Position numbers and translations under genes: made by a program. The notes under the pieces were generated by a model that was given only the letters and a program-made list of their open reading frames with translations, was not told where the DNA came from and ran no database searches. This document shows, piece after piece, positions 57,864 through 64,000 of a stretch of DNA of 64,000 nucleotides (position 1 is the stretch's first letter; each line of letters begins with the position of its first letter). This DNA is from Bradyrhizobium sp. LTSP885 (lineage in GTDB: Bacteria > Pseudomonadota > Alphaproteobacteria > Rhizobiales > Xanthobacteraceae), in assembly GCF_000938305.1 (NCBI RefSeq), contig NZ_JYMT01000034.1:62001-126000 (forward strand), written 5' to 3'.

Positions 57864-59192
57864 TCAGGCCGCGCGCTTGATGGCGTCGCCGAGGATCGAG
57901 ACGATGTCGTCGATATGAGTCTTCTCGACGATCAGGGGTGGCGACAGCGCAAGCGAGTCACCGCTCTGGCGGAAGTAGAGGCCACGATTGAAGCAATCCG
58001 TCATGACCTCGTAGCCGCGCGCACCGACGCCTTCGCTGCGCGACGAGAGCTCGACCGCGCCCATCAGGCCGATATTGCGGATGTCGACGACGTTCGGCAG
58101 GCCCTTCAGTGAATGCAGGCCATCGCGCCAGTAGTCGGCGAGCGAGGCGCCGCGCGTCAGCAGGCCCTCGTCCTTGTAGATGTCGAGCGTGGCAATGCCG
58201 GCGGCGCAGGCCACCGGATGCGCCGAATAGGTGTAGCCATGGAACAGCTCCATGGCGTTGTCCGGGCCGGTCATCAGCCCGTCATGGACCTGGCGGCTCG
58301 CGAACACCGCACCGCAGGGCACGGTACCGTTGGTGATGCCCTTGGCAGTCGTCATCATGTCGGGGGTGACGCCGAAGAAATTGGCCGCGAATGGCGTGCC
58401 GAGACGGCCGAAGCCGGTGATGACCTCGTCGAAGATCAAGAGGATGCCGTGCTTGGTGCAGAGTTCGCGCAAGCGCTGCAGATAGCCCTTCGGCGGCGGC
58501 AGCACGGCGGTCGAACCGGGCACCGGCTCGACGATCACGGCGGCGATGGTGTCGGCGCCATGCAGCGCCACCATCCGCTCGACGTCGTCGGCGAGTTCGG
58601 CGCCATGCTCCGGCTGATCCTTGGCGAAGGCGTTGCGGGCAAGATCATGGGTGTGGCGGATGTGGTCGACCCCCGGCAGATGGGTCGCGAACTGGCGGCG
58701 GTTGGCGACCATGCCGCCGACCGACAGGCCGCCGAAGCCGACGCCATGATAGCCGCGCTCACGGCCGATCAGGCGGGTGCGGGTGCCCTGCCCGTTGGCA
58801 CGATGATAGGCCAGCGCGATCTTCAGTGCGGTGTCGACCGACTCGGAGCCGGAATTGGTGAAGAAGATCCGGTCGAGGCCCTTGGGCGCGATCTCGGCAA
58901 GCCGCTCGGCGAAATCGAACGCCAGCGGATGGCCCATATTGAACGAGGGCGCGAAGTCCAGCGTCGTCAGCTGGCGCTCGACGGCGGCGGCGATCTGCGA
59001 ACGTCCGTGACCGGCATTGACGCACCAGAGGCCGGCGGAGCCGTCGATCACCTGCCGGCCATCGACGGAGGTGTAATACATGCCCTTCGCGGAGGAGAAC
59101 AGCCGCGGCGCTTTCTTGAACTGCCGGTTGGCCGTGAACGGCATCCAGAACGAATCGGTCTTGATCGTGTTCGGAATCTGATGAACGGTCAC
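57864..59192 (-). CDS. Class III aminotransferase (omega-amino acid:pyruvate type)
   Basis: A 442-residue PLP enzyme transferring the amino group of an omega-amino acid or amine (for example beta-alanine, or a polyamine-derived amine) to pyruvate. Features: W-M-P-F-T-A-N-R near 16-23, T-N-S-G-S-E-S-V near 111-118, F-D-E-V-I-T-G-F-G-R near 247-256, and the Schiff-base Lys in T-T-A-K-G-I-T near 285. Length is normal. The start at 59192 is 148 bases from the divergent PuuR-like regulator, whose operator candidate lies between. It begins the aminotransferase-dadA-GNAT group. Confidence 0.91.
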   Translation of the reverse strand: MTVHQIPNTIKTDSFWMPFTANRQFKKAPRLFSSAKGMYYTSVDGRQVIDGSAGLWCVNAGHGRSQIAAAVERQLTTLDFAPSFNMGHPLAFDFAERLAEIAPKGLDRIFFTNSGSESVDTALKIALAYHRANGQGTRTRLIGRERGYHGVGFGGLSVGGMVANRRQFATHLPGVDHIRHTHDLARNAFAKDQPEHGAELADDVERMVALHGADTIAAVIVEPVPGSTAVLPPPKGYLQRLRELCTKHGILLIFDEVITGFGRLGTPFAANFFGVTPDMMTTAKGITNGTVPCGAVFASRQVHDGLMTGPDNAMELFHGYTYSAHPVACAAGIATLDIYKDEGLLTRGASLADYWRDGLHSLKGLPNVVDIRNIGLMGAVELSSRSEGVGARGYEVMTDCFNRGLYFRQSGDSLALSPPLIVEKTHIDDIVSILGDAIKRAA

Positions 59193-59295
59193 GGCGGAGC
59201 TCCATTGCTGACTGAGCTAGTCGGACCACGCTTCCAGACACTCAACAAGTCCTTTTCTGCGGTGCCGCAACCCATTGATCTCATTGGGGCGGTCT

Positions 59296-59309
59296 GCGCA
59301 TATTTGCGC
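59296..59309. promoter_or_regulatory. Candidate PuuR-like operator (GCGCA-TATT-TGCGC)
   Basis: A perfect inverted repeat with 5-base arms in the 148-base divergent region between the aminotransferase gene and the HTH-cupin regulator, 31 bases before the regulator start. The position suits autoregulation and repression of the aminotransferase gene. Confidence 0.5.
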
Positions 59310-59340
59310 GATCCGCAACACCTGCAACAGGGATTGGGCC

Positions 59341-59889
59341 ATGAGCGTCGATATCGGTGGACGGCTGCGATTCATCCGCGCGCGCCACAAGCTGTCGCAG
59401 CGGGAGCTCGCCAAGCGCTCCGGCGTCACCAATTCGACCATCTCGCTGATCGAATCCAACCAGATGAACCCGTCGGTGGGTGCGCTCAAGCGCATCCTCG
59501 ACGGCATCCCGATGGGGCTTGCGGAGTTCTTCGCGATCGAGCCGGAACGGCCGCGCAAGGCATTCTACCGCGCCGAAGAGCTGACCGAGATCGGCAAGAA
59601 GCCGATCTCCTATCGCCAGGTCGGCGACAATTTGTTTGGCCGGAGCCTGCAAATCCTCAAGGAGCGCTACGAGCCCGGCAGCGACACCGGACGGGTGCCG
59701 CTAGTGCATGAGGGCGAGGAAGGCGGTATCGTGGTGTCGGGCCGGATCGAGGTCACGGTCGACGACGAGCGGCGCGTGCTGAGCGCGGGCGACGCCTATT
59801 ATTTCGAAAGCCGCCGCCCGCACCGCTTCCGCTGCATCGGCGCAAAACCCTGCGAGGTGATCTCGGCCTGCACGCCGCCGACGTTTTGA
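59341..59889 (+). CDS. PuuR-like HTH-cupin regulator
   Basis: A 182-residue regulator that matches the length and layout of E. coli PuuR (185 residues): XRE helix-turn-helix at about 6-60 (S-Q-R-E-L-A-K-R-S-G-V-T-N-S-T-I-S-L-I-E), then a cupin domain at about 105-180, with the shared ending S-A-C-T-P-P-T-F (PuuR ends S-A-H-T-P-T-T-F). AGGGA lies about 8 bases before the ATG. PuuR represses putrescine catabolism; here the divergent target is an omega-aminotransferase plus dadA, so a similar amine ligand is likely. Confidence 0.9.
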   Translation: MSVDIGGRLRFIRARHKLSQRELAKRSGVTNSTISLIESNQMNPSVGALKRILDGIPMGLAEFFAIEPERPRKAFYRAEELTEIGKKPISYRQVGDNLFGRSLQILKERYEPGSDTGRVPLVHEGEEGGIVVSGRIEVTVDDERRVLSAGDAYYFESRRPHRFRCIGAKPCEVISACTPPTF

Positions 59890-59973
59890 ACCGGGCGTGC
59901 GCCTTCGAACCTTGCACGACGACGCCGAGACCAATCTTACGATCGCCAAATCCCCCTCGCGGAGCGCATTGCC

Positions 59974-61542
59974 ATGTTCGGCCGAAACGGCATCCTGTCG
60001 CGCCTGATCGTCGCGGCATTTGTGCTGTGCGCCGGCACTGCGGCTCATGCGGAAAAACGCGTGGCGCTGGTGGTCGGCAATTCCGCCTATCAGGCCGCGC
60101 CGAAACTGCCGAACCCGGCCGGCGACGCCAGGCTGATGTCGGACACACTGTTGTCGCTCGGCTTCTTCGTGGTCGGCGGCGGCGCCCAGACCGATCTCGA
60201 CAAGGCCGGCTTCGACCATGCGCTGCAGGCCTTCGGCCGTGAATTGATCGGCGCCGACGTGGCGCTGTTCTATTATGCCGGCCACGGCGTCGAGACGCAC
60301 GGCCTGAATTATCTCGTGCCAGTCGACGCCAATCCGACCGACGAAGGCGACGTCTTCATGCAGGCGATCGGCATGGCCGGCGTACTCGACCAGATGGAGA
60401 AATCCGGCGCCAAGGTCAATCTCGTGCTGCTCGATGCCTGCCGCAACAATCCGTTTCGCGGTCGCGGCGTCCGCTCGACGACCGGCGGCCTCGCACAGAT
60501 GCAGGCACCGCCCGGCACGCTGATCTCGTTCGCCACCCAGCCGCGCAGCGTCGCCCTCGACGGCGACAACGGCCACAGCCCCTACACGCGCGCGCTTGCC
60601 GCCACCATGCAGCACCAGGGCTATGGCCTGTTCAAGACCTTCAACGAGGTCGGGCTGGCGGTCGAGAAGGCGACGCATGGCGACCAGTTGCCATGGGTCG
60701 CATCCTCCCCGATCGCGTCCAGCTTTTACTTCGCCGGCAAACCGGCACGAGCGCAAACCGTGCAGGCCGCGCTGACGCCGGAAACGAATGCGTCGCCGGC
60801 ACGGCCCTCGGACGAGGCGCTACGCCGCGACCTCATCACCGACTGCGACCGCCTCGCAGCTCAGCCCTACGACCTCGGGCACGACGCGAGCCTGCCCGGC
60901 GTCGATCTCGACAAGATCAATATCCCTGAGGCGACAGCGGCCTGCAACGCGGCGATGCAGACCTATCCGGATGTCGGACGCTTTGCCTTCGAAGCCGGCC
61001 GCGTGGCCTCCGCGCGGAAGGATTATGCAGAGGCGCGCCGGCTGTTCGACAAGGCCGTTGCGTCGGGCTATCCGCTGGCACTGCATAATATCGGCGTGAT
61101 GTATGAGAGCGGCGACGGCGTGGCGCTGAACAACGCCGAAGCCGCGCGCTGGTACAAGAAGGCGGTGGCACTCGGCGAGCCAATTGCGATGGTCGATCTG
61201 GCCTGGCTGTACCAGACCGGCGAAGGCGTGGCCAAGGATTGTGCGGAGGCGATCCGGCTGAACGACGCCGCGATCCAGACCGGCAATCCCGACGCCATGA
61301 ACAATCTCGGCCTGCTCTACCTGGATGGGCAGTGCGTCCGCCGCGACTATGCCGAGGCGCACCGCCTGTTCGAACAGGGCGCCGCGCTCAACAATGCCGC
61401 CTGCATGAACGGGCTCGGGGTGGTCTACAACGAAGCCCGCGGCGTTCCGCGCGACACCAAGCTTGCGCGCGAATGGTTCGAGAAATCAGCCGCGCTCGGC
61501 AATCCCCAGGCGAAGCAGAACCTGCGCGGCATGCGGCACTGA
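59974..61542 (+). CDS. Exported caspase-like peptidase with Sel1 repeats
   Basis: A 522-residue protein. Signal peptide at about residues 1-26 (ending A-H-A). Residues about 28-255 form a C14 caspase/metacaspase-like domain: R-V-A-L-V-V-G-N-S-A-Y near 29-39, catalytic His in Y-Y-A-G-H-G-V-E (about 96-103) and catalytic Cys in L-L-D-A-C-R-N-N-P-F (about 153-162). Residues about 330-520 carry four or more Sel1/TPR-like repeats (A-R-R-L-F-D-K-A-V-A-S-G, A-A-R-W-Y-K-K-A-V-A-L-G, A-H-R-L-F-E-Q-G-A). Both halves are known separately and together in rhizobia; substrate and trigger unknown. Confidence 0.9.
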   Translation: MFGRNGILSRLIVAAFVLCAGTAAHAEKRVALVVGNSAYQAAPKLPNPAGDARLMSDTLLSLGFFVVGGGAQTDLDKAGFDHALQAFGRELIGADVALFYYAGHGVETHGLNYLVPVDANPTDEGDVFMQAIGMAGVLDQMEKSGAKVNLVLLDACRNNPFRGRGVRSTTGGLAQMQAPPGTLISFATQPRSVALDGDNGHSPYTRALAATMQHQGYGLFKTFNEVGLAVEKATHGDQLPWVASSPIASSFYFAGKPARAQTVQAALTPETNASPARPSDEALRRDLITDCDRLAAQPYDLGHDASLPGVDLDKINIPEATAACNAAMQTYPDVGRFAFEAGRVASARKDYAEARRLFDKAVASGYPLALHNIGVMYESGDGVALNNAEAARWYKKAVALGEPIAMVDLAWLYQTGEGVAKDCAEAIRLNDAAIQTGNPDAMNNLGLLYLDGQCVRRDYAEAHRLFEQGAALNNAACMNGLGVVYNEARGVPRDTKLAREWFEKSAALGNPQAKQNLRGMRH

Positions 61543-61661
61543 CGTCAAAGTGAGCGCAGCAACGCATCCGGCGCCGATGCCGGCGGCAAACTTCGTTGCT
61601 CGTGCCGGAAACCGGCCTAGGATGTCATGCGTAACAGCTTGCATCCGATATGGAGCCCCTC

Positions 61662-62069
61662 ATGCGCGCCATCGCTCTCATCGCCGCCATCCTGTTCGCT
61701 TTTGCCTCGCAAGCCACGGCTGACGACCTCACGGCCGCCGCGCGGGGCGTGATCCGCGCCCAGGAGCGAGCGCTCGGCCAGGACGATGCCGCGGCGGCCT
61801 ATTCCTATGCCTCGCCCGGGGTCCAGGCGATCTTTCCGCAGGCCGACATCTTCATGTCGATGGTGCAGAAAGCCTACCCACCGGTCTATCGCCACAAGAG
61901 CTTCGAGTTCGGCGAGACGCGCGCCGACGGCGACCGGATCGCACAGCAGGTCCACATCGTCGACGCCAATGGCGAGGCATGGGAGGCGCTCTATACGCTG
62001 GAGCGGCAAGCCGACGGCAGCCTGAAGATCACCGGCTGTTCGCTGCTGAAGGCAGGTCAGTCGGTATGA
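61662..62069 (+). CDS. DUF4864 exported protein
   Basis: A 135-residue exported protein. The start at 61662 is supported by GGAG seven bases upstream and gives a signal peptide (residues about 1-20, ending Q-A-T-A); an ATG four codons earlier is possible. The mature part shows the DUF4864 pattern: R-A-Q-E-R-A-L-G-Q-D-D-A near 33-44, Y-A-S-P-G-V-Q-A-I-F-P near 49-59 and Y-P-P-V-Y-R near 72-77. NTF2-like fold is expected. Function unknown. It follows the caspase-like gene by 119 bases. Confidence 0.85.
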   Translation: MRAIALIAAILFAFASQATADDLTAAARGVIRAQERALGQDDAAAAYSYASPGVQAIFPQADIFMSMVQKAYPPVYRHKSFEFGETRADGDRIAQQVHIVDANGEAWEALYTLERQADGSLKITGCSLLKAGQSV

Positions 62070-62188
62070 CCTGCTTCACATCCGGCTACGGCCGATTGCC
62101 GCGCCGGCGAAAACAATTCGTGATTCGCGCCTAGGTTGCCGCATCATTATCGTTAGACCGGACGCCGGCGCGCTCTGCGCGCGGCGCA

Positions 62189-62542
62189 ATGGACCCTGCT
62201 CCGGCGGAGGAGGCCGCAACGCCCGACACATCGATCACCCTGCAGATCCTGCTGCGCCGCGAATGGCGAACGCCGGACGGCGTCGCGAAGGCGCTCGATG
62301 TGCTCCGCGCGAACGGGCTGACGCCGACCGGCTCGGGCGCGGCCACGATCTCGGCCACGATCCCGGTGGACAGATTTGAGCAGATGTTCGGGGTCAAGGC
62401 GACGCAAGTCGCGCCACAGCCGCCTGATCGAGCGGACTTTGGCCGGTCCGGCGGATACGTCTCGCCGGATTTGAAAGTCCCAGACCCGCTCGCCGCATGC
62501 GTCGACAGCATTTCGGCAGCGCCATCACATTCCTACTATTGA
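62189..62542 (+). CDS. Stand-alone protease-prodomain-like protein (117 aa)
   Basis: A 117-residue protein without a signal peptide. Residues 15-105 align by eye with residues 22-145 of the subtilase encoded next: T-L-Q-I-L-L-R-R with R-L-A-V-T-F-K-R, A-L-D-V-L-R-A-N-G-L-T-P-T with A-L-Y-H-L-S-R-L-G-F-R-P-T, F-E-Q-M-F-G with F-E-Q-T-F-S, and V-P-D-P-L-A-A-C-V-D with M-P-P-D-L-G-R-L-I-D. This is the prodomain-like region, so the protein looks like a free propeptide, perhaps an inhibitor or folding helper of the protease. No good ribosome site is seen for the ATG, so the start is uncertain. It ends 72 bases before the subtilase gene. Confidence 0.68.
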   Translation: MDPAPAEEAATPDTSITLQILLRREWRTPDGVAKALDVLRANGLTPTGSGAATISATIPVDRFEQMFGVKATQVAPQPPDRADFGRSGGYVSPDLKVPDPLAACVDSISAAPSHSYY

Positions 62543-62614
62543 AGGTCGTTTCGCTTTCGCCGTCACGCATTGCTTTTGGACATCATTTGCCCGTCGTGAA
62601 AAGGGATTTGAGCC

Positions 62615-64000
62615 ATGTATGCCTACAAGCACGCCACCGCGTCGCCGCGCGACGAAAAATTCGCGTCTCCCTCCGAAGAGCTTCGTCTGGCCGTGACCTT
62701 CAAGCGCCCGGGCGGCCATGATGGACCGACGAAATTCATGCCGCCGCTCTCGCTGTCGACGGTCGCCGAATTCAAGCCTGATCCGATGGCCGTCGACGAG
62801 GCCTTGTACCATCTCAGCCGTCTCGGCTTCCGTCCGACCCGGCGCGGCAATTTCACCGCATCGGTGCGTTGCAGCCGCGCGCTGTTCGAGCAGACCTTCA
62901 GCACCCAATTGTCGGCGGTGCAGCTCGACCGCAAGGTCGACTACGCGTTCCCCTCGCTCTATTACCCCGCCGAGGGCGCGCCCTGGTCGATGCCGCCGGA
63001 CCTCGGCCGTCTGATCGACGACGCCTATATCCAATGGCCGCATATCTATATGGGCCGCAAGACGAAGGTCCGCAGCACCGGCAGCGCGAAGGTGGCGGCG
63101 AAAGCGCGTGGCAGCGCCAGGCGCGCCGACACGATGGCAGACGCCGCCGCGGCGCGGCTCCCGTCGCTGAAGCCGCCGACACTGAACTACTTCCATCTCT
63201 CGGTGCCCGACGGCGTCGCCGGCCAGTTGAACGCCGACAAGGTCCACAAGGCCGGCACCACGGGAAAGGGCGTCCGCGTCGTGATGGTCGACACCGGCTT
63301 TGCGCACAGCCATCCCTATTTCGCCGGCAAGGGCTACACAACGTCGGTCGATCTGGCGCCGCATGCCAGCAATGACGCAACCGATGTCAACGGCCACGGC
63401 ACCGGCGAATCCGCCAACATGCTCGCGGTCGCGCCTGGCATCACCTTCATCGGCATCAAGGTCGACAACGACGGCGATCCGCGCGGCGGCGCCAGCATGC
63501 TGGAGGGATTCCAGCAGGCGCTGCTGCACGATCCGCAAATCATCTCGCTCAGCATGGGCTTCGATCTGCGCAACACCGACGGCACGCAGATGAGCGAGTT
63601 GCCGAACAACATGGCGGCGCTCGAGGCCGAGATCCAGGCCGCGATCGCGCGTGGCATCATCGTGGTGTTCTCGGCCGGCAACGGGCATTTCTCGTTCCCC
63701 GGCATGATGCCGAACGTGATCTCGGCCGGCGGCGTGTTCGTCGACCAAACCGGCAGCATGCAGGCGTCCGACTATGCAAGCGCGTTCCAGAGCAAGATCT
63801 ATCCGGGACGCGCGGTGCCGGATTTCAGCGGGCTGGTCGGCATGTTGCCGAATGCAAGCTATATCGAGCTGCCGGTGCCGCCCGGCTCCGAGACCGATCG
63901 CGAACAGGCTGCGCCCGACGACGGCCCCGGCGACGGCACCGCGCCCGACGACGGCTGGGGCGTCTTCAGCGGGACCTCCGCGGCGGCGCCGCAACTCGCC
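62615..64000 (+). CDS. Subtilisin-like serine protease (S8), cut by the right edge
   Basis: 462 codons are present and the frame is open to the window end, so the gene is partial at its 3' end. AAGGGA lies about 10 bases before the ATG at 62615. Residues about 20-145 form a prodomain-like region, then the catalytic domain: Asp226 in V-V-M-V-D-T-G-F, His261 in N-G-H-G-T-G-E-S-A, and Ser455 in S-G-T-S-A-A-A-P. V-F-S-A-G-N-G near residue 350-357 carries the oxyanion Asn. There is no signal peptide at the N-terminus. The acidic P-D-D-G-P-G-D-G-T-A-P-D-D-G segment near 430-445 is unusual. The upstream gene encodes a homologue of the prodomain part. Confidence 0.92.
   Translation, partial: MYAYKHATASPRDEKFASPSEELRLAVTFKRPGGHDGPTKFMPPLSLSTVAEFKPDPMAVDEALYHLSRLGFRPTRRGNFTASVRCSRALFEQTFSTQLSAVQLDRKVDYAFPSLYYPAEGAPWSMPPDLGRLIDDAYIQWPHIYMGRKTKVRSTGSAKVAAKARGSARRADTMADAAAARLPSLKPPTLNYFHLSVPDGVAGQLNADKVHKAGTTGKGVRVVMVDTGFAHSHPYFAGKGYTTSVDLAPHASNDATDVNGHGTGESANMLAVAPGITFIGIKVDNDGDPRGGASMLEGFQQALLHDPQIISLSMGFDLRNTDGTQMSELPNNMAALEAEIQAAIARGIIVVFSAGNGHFSFPGMMPNVISAGGVFVDQTGSMQASDYASAFQSKIYPGRAVPDFSGLVGMLPNASYIELPVPPGSETDREQAAPDDGPGDGTAPDDGWGVFSGTSAAAPQLA

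Noticed and set aside
1..64000. tRNA, rRNA, prophage or integrase-associated attachment site
   Set aside because: No cloverleaf with tRNA consensus boxes, no rRNA-like sequence and no integrase or phage structural gene was seen.

Overview
The window looks like a stretch of chromosome from Bradyrhizobium or a close relative in the Nitrobacteraceae (Alphaproteobacteria). The reasons are high GC, short lineage-style hypothetical genes, many ABC uptake operons for organic nitrogen, and several intergenic palindromic repeats of types I remember from Bradyrhizobium genomes: GCGTTTTC/GAAAACGC at 2.4 kb, CGTCATTGCGAG at 46.0 kb, GTAGCCCGGATGAGC at 53.9 and 55.9 kb, and a cloverleaf-like element at 37.3 kb. 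This assignment is inference, because no rRNA or other marker gene is present. I see no tRNA, rRNA, CRISPR array, transposase or phage gene.

Layout. 0-2.9 kb: small hypothetical genes, including a Myb/SANT-like basic protein, a DUF1488-like protein and a zinc ribbon. 2.9-10.7 kb (minus): a dipeptide/opine-type ABC transporter operon with an embedded FAD oxidoreductase and a GhrA-type hydroxyacid dehydrogenase, next to a divergent HTH-cupin regulator. 11.6-19.8 kb (minus): a polyamine-type ABC transporter followed by a DAO-family oxidoreductase, a three-subunit HcnABC/opine-oxidase-like dehydrogenase and RidA, with a divergent LysR regulator. 20.9-30.4 kb (minus): an amide-nitrogen operon (two paralogous amidases, acetamidase/formamidase, SDR enzyme, Urt/Liv-type five-gene transporter). 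It is divergent from amiC-amiR and has a leader carrying a terminator with ANTAR-like hexaloops. 32.6-43.1 kb: single genes (DUF2066 protein, quinone-oxidoreductase-like enzyme, enoyl-CoA hydratase, gamma-glutamyltransferase-like enzyme, MarR-MATE efflux pair, hydrolase, TPR protein). 43.3-47.7 kb: PuuB-like oxidase with a glutamine-type ABC transporter and an HTH-cupin regulator. 47.8-53.9 kb: serine hydrolase, then a PaoABC-like molybdenum hydroxylase with a divergent TetR. 53.9-56.0 kb: repeat-rich segment with small genes and a decayed copy of the TetR gene end. 56.0-59.9 kb: GNAT, dadA, class III aminotransferase and a PuuR-like regulator. 60.0-64.0 kb: caspase-Sel1 protein, DUF4864 protein, a stand-alone protease-prodomain-like protein and a subtilase cut by the right edge.

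How it works together. Most of the window serves import and oxidation of nitrogenous organic compounds. At least four ABC uptake systems feed five DAO-type flavoenzymes, one disulfide-reductase-like flavoprotein, amidases, an aminotransferase and RidA. Regulators sit divergently beside their targets: three of the HTH-cupin type, plus LysR, AmiC/AmiR, TetR and MarR. The most interesting items are the amidase-operon leader, the prodomain/subtilase pair and the RidA-linked oxidase operon.
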